The notes under the pieces: generated by a model
Databases searched by the model: none
Seen by the model: the letters and a program-made list of their open reading frames with translations, nothing else
Told to the model about the DNA's origin: nothing
Position numbers and translations under genes: made by a program
In this document: piece after piece, positions 1 through 5,135 of the stretch
Numbering within the stretch: position 1 is the first letter of the stretch
How the letters are laid out: every line of letters begins with the position of its first letter
NCBI GenBank assembly: GCA_002254285.1
Contig: NIUZ01000137.1
Coordinates: 1 to 5,521 of the forward strand
DNA: 5,521 bases
DNA from: Bacteroidetes bacterium 4572_112
GTDB taxonomy: Bacteria; Bacteroidota; Bacteroidia; Bacteroidales; UBA1556
Direction of reading: 5' to 3'

Positions 1-1
1 G

Positions 2-1075
2 GTATCTTTGCTATTGATGAGTACCTCATGCGAAAAGGACCCCGAACCAGAGCCAGTAAAACCAGCAACACCGTATTCGATCAATATACCACATGGTTTT
101 CCAACTAATGTAAATATTCCTTCGGATAACCCGATGACGGTTGAAGGAGTCGCTCTAGGACGCTATTTATATTATGATGGGCGTATGTCGGGCAAGGCTG
201 ATGAAGATATGCCAATGAGCTGTTCATCATGTCATTTGCAGGAATATGCTTTTGAGAATGGTATTGGTAAAGGTACAGGAACCATTGGTATACAAACAGA
301 TAATGTAATGCTGCCTCATATAAATTTATTATGGAACCCAGGCACCTATCTTTGGAATGGTAGTGTAAAAACCATTGAAGAGGATGTTGTTGGCACAGTT
401 CTTTCTCCTGCCGAATTTGCATCAACTCCAGAAAAGGTTGTAGCAGCAATTTCTGCCGTGGATATGTATCCTCCTTTGTTTGAAGCCGCTTTTGGCACTC
501 CACAAATTACAATGGATAGAATAGCAAAGGCCATTGCGCAATTTATGCGAACACAAATTTCTTCCAATAGCAAATTTGATCAAATGCAAAGAGGGGAATA
601 TCAATATACACCTGCTGAACAAAGAGGTTTAGTGCTTTTTCAAACAGAAGAAGGTGCTGATTGTTTCCACTGCCATGGCTCTGCAGGAAACCCGTTATTT
701 ACTACCCATTTGTTTTATAATAATGCCAAAGATGCTACGTTTGTAGGTGAGAGTGATAGGTATTCTGTTACAGGAAACGCAATGGATATAGGAGCTTATA
801 AGGCTACAACATTACGTAATATTGAACTTACAGGACCATATATGCATGATGGTAGATATACTACTTTGGACGAAGTGATTGATTTCTATAGCGATGGACT
901 TGTTTATTCTGAATATGCACATCCACTTATGGAAAAGCTACGTCCACCATACGGAAAAGGCGCTGAGCTAAATCCTGGAGAGAAAGCTGATTTGAAAGCA
1001 TTTTTGCTTACTCTTACCGACGATGATTTTATTGACGAAAATAATGACTTAAGTAATCCTTTTAAAAATAATTAA
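2..1075 (+). CDS. MbnH/MauG-like di-heme cytochrome c peroxidase family lipoprotein (copy 1, 5' end outside window)
   Basis: Residues are numbered from the TTG codon at nt 8. Two c-type heme sites are visible: C72-S-S-C75-H76 and C219-F-H-C222-H223. Other family landmarks, aligned by eye, are the inter-heme Trp W116 (YLWNG), a candidate active-site Glu E136 (SPAEF, like MauG Glu113), PYMHDGR at 277-283, and Y294 (DFYS). Classical bacterial peroxidases have the distal Met where Y294 falls, whereas MauG and MbnH use Tyr. A Cys at residue 8 (STSC) followed by EKDPEPEP looks like a lipoprotein cleavage site. The frame is open to the left edge and the hydrophobic signal core is missing, so the true start lies upstream. 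The next gene begins 2 nt after the stop, suggesting translational coupling. Likely role: heme-dependent oxidation of the adjacent MbnP-like protein in the periplasm or outer membrane (inferred). A plain cytochrome c peroxidase is the alternative. Confidence 0.9.
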   Translation, partial: VSLLLMSTSCEKDPEPEPVKPATPYSINIPHGFPTNVNIPSDNPMTVEGVALGRYLYYDGRMSGKADEDMPMSCSSCHLQEYAFENGIGKGTGTIGIQTDNVMLPHINLLWNPGTYLWNGSVKTIEEDVVGTVLSPAEFASTPEKVVAAISAVDMYPPLFEAAFGTPQITMDRIAKAIAQFMRTQISSNSKFDQMQRGEYQYTPAEQRGLVLFQTEEGADCFHCHGSAGNPLFTTHLFYNNAKDATFVGESDRYSVTGNAMDIGAYKATTLRNIELTGPYMHDGRYTTLDEVIDFYSDGLVYSEYAHPLMEKLRPPYGKGAELNPGEKADLKAFLLTLTDDDFIDENNDLSNPFKNN

Positions 1076-1077
1076 TT

Positions 1078-1878
1078 ATGAGCTATATAAAATATAAAAC
1101 ATTACTATTGGTACTATTGGTTGGAATTATTTCCTTGGCAAGTTCTTGCGAAAAGGATCCAGATCCAGTGCCTCCATCAACAAAAGGGAAACTTCAGTTG
1201 AATTTCGATTTTTATAATGATGGCGTTCCAATGGAATGGGGCACAAAGGCATATACAAATGCTGCAGGAAATGAGTATAGTGCTTATTATGTGAAGTTCT
1301 TTATTAGTAGATTAACTATATACCAAGGTGGTAATGCTAAAGTATTAAATCAATATCACAACTCGCATTATATAGAATCATCTAGATCAAATACTTTGCA
1401 ATGGACAGTGGTTGATGAAATAGAAAAAGGAAATTACGACTCATTGGCTTTTACTTTTGGCTTTAATGATGAGGATAACCAATCATTTATGTTTGTGAAT
1501 CAGCCCGAAGCTAATATGGTTTGGCCAGAGGATTTAGGTGGCGGATATCACGCTATGCAGCTCGATGGAAAATGGAGATTGCCAAATGATACTCTTACAG
1601 GTTATAATTTTCATTTAGGCCCAGGGCAATTATACGATGCTAGTGGTAATATAACTGGCTTTATTGATAATTCATTTATAGTAAATATTCCATCTTCTGA
1701 TTTTAATATTTCGGCAGAAAATACTACTAGTTTGACTCTAAGAATGGATATTGCTAAATGGTTCGAAAGTCCTTATGTATATGATCATAACACCTATGGT
1801 GGTAGCATAATGGAAAATCAAGAAGCCATGGAAAAAGTGGTTCTGAATGGTTGGGATGTTTTTAGCATAGCAAATTAA
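1078..1878 (+). CDS. MbnP-like family lipoprotein (putative copper-binding partner of MbnH)
   Basis: This 266-residue protein has a hydrophobic signal core (about residues 8-20) ending in lipobox LASSC, with Cys24 followed by EKDPDP; there is no other Cys. An MbnP-like domain fills about 37-265. I recognise LQLNFDF (39-45), YTNAAGNEYS (59-68) leading into YYVKFFISRLT (70-80), the core motif M147-x-W149 with GGYH (155-158) and LDGKW (162-166), FHLG (178-181), and a C-terminal YGGSIMENQEA (240-250) with NGWDVF. In methanotrophs MbnP and the related copper proteins CorA and MopE bind copper with help from a kynurenine made from Trp, and MbnH makes it in MbnP. W149 is the best candidate here, with H158, H179, H94, H97 and H237 as possible ligands (inference). 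Starting 2 nt after one di-heme gene and 65 nt before another fits an enzyme-substrate cassette. The ATG at 1078 gives a complete signal peptide. Family assignment is fairly firm; the metal is not proven. Confidence 0.85.
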   Translation: MSYIKYKTLLLVLLVGIISLASSCEKDPDPVPPSTKGKLQLNFDFYNDGVPMEWGTKAYTNAAGNEYSAYYVKFFISRLTIYQGGNAKVLNQYHNSHYIESSRSNTLQWTVVDEIEKGNYDSLAFTFGFNDEDNQSFMFVNQPEANMVWPEDLGGGYHAMQLDGKWRLPNDTLTGYNFHLGPGQLYDASGNITGFIDNSFIVNIPSSDFNISAENTTSLTLRMDIAKWFESPYVYDHNTYGGSIMENQEAMEKVVLNGWDVFSIAN

Positions 1879-1943
1879 TACTAAACTATTTTTATACGTA
1901 CCTATGGATATCTGTATCATATGGGTAATAAAAATAAAAACAT
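1879..1943 (+). other. Short gap inside the cassette, with an 8-codon ORF overlapping the next start
   Basis: These 65 nt contain no TAnnTTTG element and no T-tract terminator, so the downstream di-heme gene is probably read from the same transcript. An imperfect stem can form between TACCTATG near 1899 and CATATGGGTA near 1918. An ATG at 1921 opens an 8-codon frame whose TGA at 1945 overlaps the next gene's ATG at 1944 (ATGA). That overlap is a coupling arrangement, but it may be chance in AT-rich sequence. Confidence 0.4.
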
Positions 1944-3137
1944 ATGAAAATATATATAAGAAATATAGTATTACTGTCAATAGCAATCTCCTTTGCACTG
2001 CTTTATTCTTGCAAAAAAGATGATGAAGATAATACACCTCCTGTACATGAAACTACGCCTTATAATTTTGTAGTTCCTCAAGGTTTTCCTACAAATCTTA
2101 ATATTCCTACTGATAATCCAATCACTATGGAAGGTGTGGAATTAGGTCGATATTTGTTTTATGATGGAAGGCTTTCGGGAAGAGATGATGCTGATTCGCT
2201 AATGAGTTGTGCTACTTGCCATTTGCAAAGTGCTGCTTTTGAAATAGGACCTAATCACCCTAAATATACTGATGGACATCCCTATGGACTTACTGGAATA
2301 AAAACGCCTCACTTCCCTTTGCCACTTTTTAATCTTGTATGGAATAATGAAGGTTATCTTTGGAATGGGTTTATCTCAAAAGAGAATACTGCACTAGGAA
2401 TCCCTAGTTATGGAATTCCTGCTGAGCCTCAGTATCACCTTACCAATATAGAGTCTTTGGTATGGATGGGAATTGTTGCTAAGCACGAAATTCATGGTAC
2501 CATAGAAATGACTGAGAGGATGATTCGTAGTATTGATATGTATCCACCGCTTTTTGAAAAAGCATTTGGTGATCGTCAGATTAATATCGATAGAATATCG
2601 AAATCAATAGCACAGTTTATTAGAACAATTACTTCTAGCGATTCAAAATTTGATAAGTATTTGCGAGGAGAGGAAAATCTTAGCCCTGCAGAAAACCGTG
2701 GATATGTGTTGTTTCAGACTGAAGAGGGAGCTGATTGTTTCCACTGCCATGGTTCGTTAGGTAATCCACTTATGACTACAAATCAGTTTTATAATAACGC
2801 TAAGGATACAGTATTTGATGATCCACGTGATAGATATGGTGTTACCAAAAATCCTATTGATCACGGTGCTTATAAAGCCACAACTCTTCGTAATATTGAG
2901 CTTACGGGACCATATATGCACGATGGCAGATTCAAAACATTGGATGAGGTAATTGACTTTTATAGCGAAGGTCTTGTGTACTCAGAATATGCTCATCCAC
3001 TGATGGAAAAACTACGCCCACCATATGGACGAGGTGCAGAACTTAACCCTGGACAAAAAGCTGATCTTAAAGCGTTTTTATTGTCACTTACAGATGAAAC
3101 GCTATTGACTAAGGAAGAATATTCTAATCCTTTTTAA
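1944..3137 (+). CDS. MbnH/MauG-like di-heme cytochrome c peroxidase family lipoprotein (copy 2)
   Basis: This complete 397-residue paralog of the first gene has a signal peptide (core about 7-20), lipobox LLYSC with Cys23, and a mature end KKDDEDN. Heme sites are C89-A-T-C92-H93 and C265-F-H-C268-H269. Further landmarks are W140 (YLWNG), candidate catalytic E182 (KHEIHG), PYMHDGR at 323-329, and Y340 (DFYS), a Tyr where bacterial peroxidases carry the distal Met. By hand alignment it is about 80% identical to copy 1 from the second heme site to the end, and about two-thirds identical up to heme site 1. Between H93 and the conserved AFG at 207-209 it carries about 29 extra residues, including a Pro/Gly-rich stretch around 143-167. 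Copies 1 and 2 are probably a tandem duplication around the MbnP-like gene, and the insertion may change partner or substrate access (inference). Role as for copy 1: oxidation of a Trp in the MbnP-like protein, or peroxide reduction. No Shine-Dalgarno; the start follows A-rich sequence. Confidence 0.92.
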   Translation: MKIYIRNIVLLSIAISFALLYSCKKDDEDNTPPVHETTPYNFVVPQGFPTNLNIPTDNPITMEGVELGRYLFYDGRLSGRDDADSLMSCATCHLQSAAFEIGPNHPKYTDGHPYGLTGIKTPHFPLPLFNLVWNNEGYLWNGFISKENTALGIPSYGIPAEPQYHLTNIESLVWMGIVAKHEIHGTIEMTERMIRSIDMYPPLFEKAFGDRQINIDRISKSIAQFIRTITSSDSKFDKYLRGEENLSPAENRGYVLFQTEEGADCFHCHGSLGNPLMTTNQFYNNAKDTVFDDPRDRYGVTKNPIDHGAYKATTLRNIELTGPYMHDGRFKTLDEVIDFYSEGLVYSEYAHPLMEKLRPPYGRGAELNPGQKADLKAFLLSLTDETLLTKEEYSNPF

Positions 3138-3160
3138 GGATAAAGGACAAGGATAGAGGG
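3136..3160 (+). repeat. Purine-rich AAGGATA-type short repeats after the copy 2 stop codon
   Basis: AAGGATA occurs at 3136-3142 and 3149-3155 with AAGGAC between them, then GAGGG. The stretch begins inside the TAA stop codon. The 11-mer AAGGATAAAGG (3136-3146) is the reverse complement, with one mismatch, of CCTTTAGCCTT inside the heptad array at 3434-3504, so the two ends of this intergenic region carry the same kind of repeat in opposite orientations. Confidence 0.5.
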
Positions 3161-3207
3161 TTCTCCTGCACTAAAGCTTCGGAGAATAAAAAGGAAAAAG
3201 CTTTGGT
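3161..3207. terminator. Possible 3' hairpin region after copy 2 (two alternative stems)
   Basis: TTCTCC (3161-3166) and GGAGAA (3181-3186) form a perfect 6-bp stem. Alternatively ACTAAAGCTT (3170-3179) pairs with AAGCTTTGGT (3198-3207), 10 bp including one G-U pair and an 18-nt loop. The stems overlap in space and probably exclude each other. Neither is followed by a clear T-run, so intrinsic termination is doubtful; they might instead act as mRNA 3'-end stabilisers. Confidence 0.25.
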
Positions 3208-3433
3208 TTAATAATAGGATGAACTCCTTGGTTTCTATTTGTAATTATAATAAACAATTTCATAACTAAACAAATCAACAATTAAAGAAGACCGATAGCA
3301 GGTACTTTAGCCTTATTAAAATGGTAAAGTAAAGTTCTAGGTTCGACTTAACCTTAATCTGATTTTATTTGAAAGAAATTGTAAAGATTGGTAAAAGGCT
3401 TATAAAGAAATTGTACTAGGTCTATTGGTTTAC
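3208..3433. other. Non-coding stretch of the convergent intergenic region
   Basis: I see no convincing gene here. The most structured piece is TACTTTAgCC at 3303-3312 facing GGTAAAGTA at 3323-3331, a 9-bp stem with one bulged G and a 10-nt loop. A small 5-bp stem AGGTT/AACCT spans 3339-3354. The 12-mer at 3303-3314 (TACTTTAGCCTT) recurs at 3431-3442, at the entry of the heptad array, so 3303 may be an outlying single copy of that repeat. Confidence 0.5.
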
Positions 3434-3504
3434 TTTAGCCTTTAGCCTTTATTTTTTTAACCTTTAGCCTTTAGCCTTTAGCCTTCACTCTTCACCTTTC
3501 ACTG
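3434..3504. repeat. Heptanucleotide tandem array, TTTAGCC family
   Basis: Reading from 3434 the sequence falls into 7-bp units: TTTAGCC twice, TTTATTT, one extra T, TTTAACC, TTTAGCC three times, then the degenerate units TTCACTC, TTCACCT and TTCACTG. That is ten units with a single 1-nt slip. The array starts 13 bp beyond the stop codon of the minus-strand U32 gene, and in that gene's sense it reads as GGCTAAA repeats. It is too short and spacer-free for CRISPR. Short tandem heptamers are known from cyanobacteria (STRR elements); I do not recall a named equivalent in Bacteroidota. Confidence 0.85.
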
Positions 3505-3517
3505 TTAAATACTTATT

Positions 3518-4777
3518 CTAAAGTATAGGTTGCACCGTTTCCACAATCTTATAAAGCTTATCGTTTCGACGAACGAGGTCTTCGGTAGCCATTGAGAAAA
3601 GGTCTCCTTTATTTACTTTCTGAACAGGTTCAAGGTCGAGGCGCATTTCAGCAATTTTGCCTTCATATACTCCTGTAGTTTCTCCTTGAATGTAAAACTT
3701 ATCTCCTACTTCTAGTTCATGAGATTCGAGCTTGATTTCAGCAACTCCTAATTTTGAGAAATAGTTAGTTACTTTACCTACATACATTTTCTTTTGTGTG
3801 GCTTGCGATCCATATACTTTTGTCCACTCTCCAGTTTTGCGACCAAGGTAATATCCATCCCAGAAACCACGATTATATACGCTTCCCAATTTGGTATTCC
3901 AACGGGCAATGTTCTCTTTGGTAAATTCTCCAGCAAAATATGCATTCACAGCCTCACGGTAAACCTGAGTTACAGTTTTTACATATTCAGGATTTCTACC
4001 ACGGCCTTCTACCTTAAGAACTCTAACACCTGCATAAAGCATTTTGTCAACAAAATCTACAGTTTTAAGATCTTCTGGTGACATAATATACTCTTGATCA
4101 ATCTCAAATTTTATATCACTTTCTTTATCCTTAACCTCATATTTTCTTCGGCAAGGTTGTAGGCAAGCACCACGGTTTGCTGATGAATTCATTTGATCCA
4201 AGCTCATATAGCATTTGCCAGAAACAGCCATGCAAAGCGCTCCATGCACAAATATTTCTATTTCAATAAGTCTACCACTAGGGCCTTTAATCTGCTCTCG
4301 TTCAATAGTCTCAGTAATTTCCTTTACTTGAGTAAGATTAAGCTCTCGCGCTGTAACCATTACATCAGCAAAATGCGCATAGAACTTTACAGCCTCAATG
4401 TTTGTAACATTGCTCTGTGTAGAAATATGTACTTCAACACCTTGCGAGCGAGCGTATTGAATTACCGAAACATCAGAAGCAATAATAGCAGTAACACCAT
4501 ATTGTTTGGCCGCTTTTACGATGCGGCGCATGGTGTCGAGCTCTTGATCGTAAATTACAGTGTTTAGAGTAATATATGTGCGAACATTGGCATCATTGGC
4601 AATTTCTACAATCTTTTTCAAGTCCTCAATTGTGAAATTCTTTGATGATTTGGATCGCATATTAAGATTCTCTATTCCAAAATAGACAGAATTTGCTCCT
4701 CCTTGTATCGCTGCTGCAAGCATCTCGTAAGAACCTACTGGTGACATTATCTCAATATCTTTTGCTGTTGTTGCCAT
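3518..4777 (-). CDS. U32 peptidase-family protein, probable TrhP-type tRNA hydroxylation factor
   Basis: A U32-family protein of 419 residues from the chosen start. Numbers below are from a longer in-frame ATG at 4807; subtract 10 for the chosen start. A TIM-barrel-like N-terminal part begins with MSPVGSYEMLAAAIQGGANSVYFG (21-44, key G37-A38-x-x-V41-Y42-F43-G44). The signature HGALCMAVSGKC is followed by NRGACLQPCR, giving C192, C199, C215 and C219, the spacing of the [4Fe-4S] ligands in TrhP, RlhA, UbiU and UbiV. A basic EGRGRNPEYV lies at 268-277, and a small beta-rich C-terminal domain (about 340-425) matches the U32 C-terminal domain. E. coli TrhP helps make 5-hydroxyuridine at tRNA position 34 using prephenate. 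Older names such as collagenase PrtC come from the same family, but there is no signal peptide, so a cytoplasmic RNA-modification role is likelier. I chose ATG 4777 because a promoter element overlaps ATG 4807. It is transcribed divergently from pckA. Confidence 0.92.
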   Translation of the reverse strand: MATTAKDIEIMSPVGSYEMLAAAIQGGANSVYFGIENLNMRSKSSKNFTIEDLKKIVEIANDANVRTYITLNTVIYDQELDTMRRIVKAAKQYGVTAIIASDVSVIQYARSQGVEVHISTQSNVTNIEAVKFYAHFADVMVTARELNLTQVKEITETIEREQIKGPSGRLIEIEIFVHGALCMAVSGKCYMSLDQMNSSANRGACLQPCRRKYEVKDKESDIKFEIDQEYIMSPEDLKTVDFVDKMLYAGVRVLKVEGRGRNPEYVKTVTQVYREAVNAYFAGEFTKENIARWNTKLGSVYNRGFWDGYYLGRKTGEWTKVYGSQATQKKMYVGKVTNYFSKLGVAEIKLESHELEVGDKFYIQGETTGVYEGKIAEMRLDLEPVQKVNKGDLFSMATEDLVRRNDKLYKIVETVQPIL

Positions 4778-4804
4778 GGTGTAATATTTGTTTTTTCGCA
4801 GCGG

Positions 4805-4812
4805 CAAAAGTA
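4805..4812 (-). promoter_or_regulatory. Bacteroidota -7 promoter element for the U32 gene
   Basis: The minus strand reads TACTTTTG, an exact TAnnTTTG match, preceded by GTTAAAAATTAAAAC. Transcription would start about 5-7 nt further, near 4798-4800, giving a leader of roughly 22 nt before the ATG at 4777. Because the in-frame ATG at 4805-4807 lies inside this element it would not be transcribed, which settles the start. I see no clean -33 TTG. Confidence 0.65.
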
Positions 4813-4830
4813 GTTTTAATTTTTAACAGC

Positions 4831-4840
4831 TAGCATGCTA
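4831..4840. promoter_or_regulatory. Perfect 10-bp palindrome upstream of the U32 promoter
   Basis: TAGCATGCTA is a perfect self-complementary 10-mer, overlapping a second palindrome GCTAGC at 4829-4834. It lies about 18-28 bp upstream of the -7 element, where the -33 contact would fall, so a regulator bound here could block transcription. It could also be chance. Confidence 0.3.
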
Positions 4841-4893
4841 AAAGATGATAAAAAATACTCTTTATATATACGTAATTAATATAGTAAACCCAC

Positions 4894-4912
4894 TCAATTT
4901 TAGCAAAATTGA
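4894..4912. promoter_or_regulatory. Inverted repeat, 8-3-8, possible operator
   Basis: TCAATTTT (4894-4901) and AAAATTGA (4905-4912) are perfect reverse complements around AGC. The site is about 65 bp upstream of the pckA -7 element and 80 bp upstream of the U32 one. Its symmetric form suits a dimeric regulator. All arms are A/T-rich, so random occurrence is possible. Confidence 0.3.
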
Positions 4913-4976
4913 CAAAAAACAATGTGTTTATTGAATAACAGTGTAATATTTATTAAGAATATTAAAAGTTGTTTTA

Positions 4977-4984
4977 TATCTTTG
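4977..4984 (+). promoter_or_regulatory. Bacteroidota -7 promoter element for pckA
   Basis: TATCTTTG matches TAnnTTTG exactly, in the context AAAAGTTGTTTTATATCTTTGGG typical of the phylum. The predicted transcription start is near 4989-4991, giving a long 5' leader of about 145 nt before the pckA ATG. No TTG at the usual -33 spacing is evident. Confidence 0.55.
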
Positions 4985-4989
4985 GGTTC

Positions 4990-5016
4990 TCAAATAACTA
5001 ATGTTTTGTTATTTGA
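4990..5016 (+). promoter_or_regulatory. Perfect 9-9-9 inverted repeat at the predicted 5' end of pckA mRNA
   Basis: TCAAATAAC (4990-4998) and GTTATTTGA (5008-5016) are perfect reverse complements separated by TAATGTTTT. The repeat begins almost exactly at the predicted transcription start. It could therefore be an operator that blocks early transcription or a 5'-terminal mRNA hairpin that protects the transcript. Confidence 0.4.
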
Positions 5017-5062
5017 TATAATTATTAGATAAGAATAAAGCCACTGGTAAATATATTAGCAT

Positions 5063-5122
5063 ATGTCCCACACAGGCGTTGTTATTATAGGTTTTATTGA
5101 AATGTTAAAATCATATTTCTAA
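5063..5122 (+). CDS. Possible 19-residue leader ORF upstream of pckA
   Basis: ATG at 5063 opens a 19-codon frame, MSHTGVVIIGFIEMLKSYF, ending with TAA at 5120-5122, 13 nt before the pckA ATG and in a different frame. Its start shares the octamer AGCATATG with the pckA start (5058-5065 and 5131-5138), so the initiation context looks alike. The peptide is hydrophobic. It lies wholly within the predicted pckA leader. Nothing shows that it is translated, and an ORF this short is easily random. Confidence 0.25.
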   Translation: MSHTGVVIIGFIEMLKSYF

Positions 5123-5135
5123 ATTTATAAAGCAT

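Larger units (their letters stand above)
4778..5135. other. Divergent regulatory region between the U32 gene and pckA
   Basis: These 358 bp hold one promoter for each direction, three perfect inverted repeats (4831-4840, 4894-4912, 4990-5016) and a short ORF in the pckA leader. They are listed separately. I recognise no tRNA, riboswitch or named small RNA. The stretch 4841-4893 and the AT-rich stretch 4913-4976 show nothing I can name. Confidence 0.6.

Noticed and set aside
8..19. TTG at 8 or ATG at 17 as the start of the first di-heme gene
   Set aside because: Either would leave only a few residues before the lipoprotein Cys and no hydrophobic signal core. The frame is open to the window edge, so the start lies upstream.
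105..622. Open frames on the minus strand within the first di-heme gene (for example 105-503, 346-573, 422-622)
   Set aside because: They lie opposite a strongly conserved heme protein, lack recognisable domains and have no promoter or start context.
1738..2037. Minus-strand open frame of 99 residues across the gap between the MbnP-like gene and copy 2
   Set aside because: It covers the coding ends of two convincing + strand genes. Its apparent hydrophobicity comes from the antisense of the signal peptide and AT-rich sequence.
656..2752. Recent gene conversion between the two di-heme genes, suggested by a 23-bp identity at 656-678 and 2730-2752 over heme site 2
   Set aside because: Flanking codons differ mainly at third positions while the protein stays the same, which fits purifying selection on an old duplication. 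The identical run is short.
3161..3207. Confident rho-independent terminator after copy 2
   Set aside because: Stems are short or contain a wobble pair, and no T-run follows, so it is listed only at low confidence.
3434..3504. CRISPR array
   Set aside because: Units are 7 bp, directly abutting and without spacers, and no cas gene is present.
3794..4567. Plus-strand open frames opposite the U32 gene (3794-4081, 4193-4567)
   Set aside because: They are antisense to a conserved protein, including its cysteine motif, and show no family features.
3518..4777. Secreted collagenase, as the U32 family is often annotated
   Set aside because: There is no signal peptide, and the four-cysteine iron-sulfur pattern matches RNA or quinone hydroxylation members of the family.
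4990..5135. Known riboswitch class in the pckA leader
   Set aside because: Apart from one 9-bp hairpin I can recognise no conserved aptamer core. A covariance-model search would be needed to claim one.
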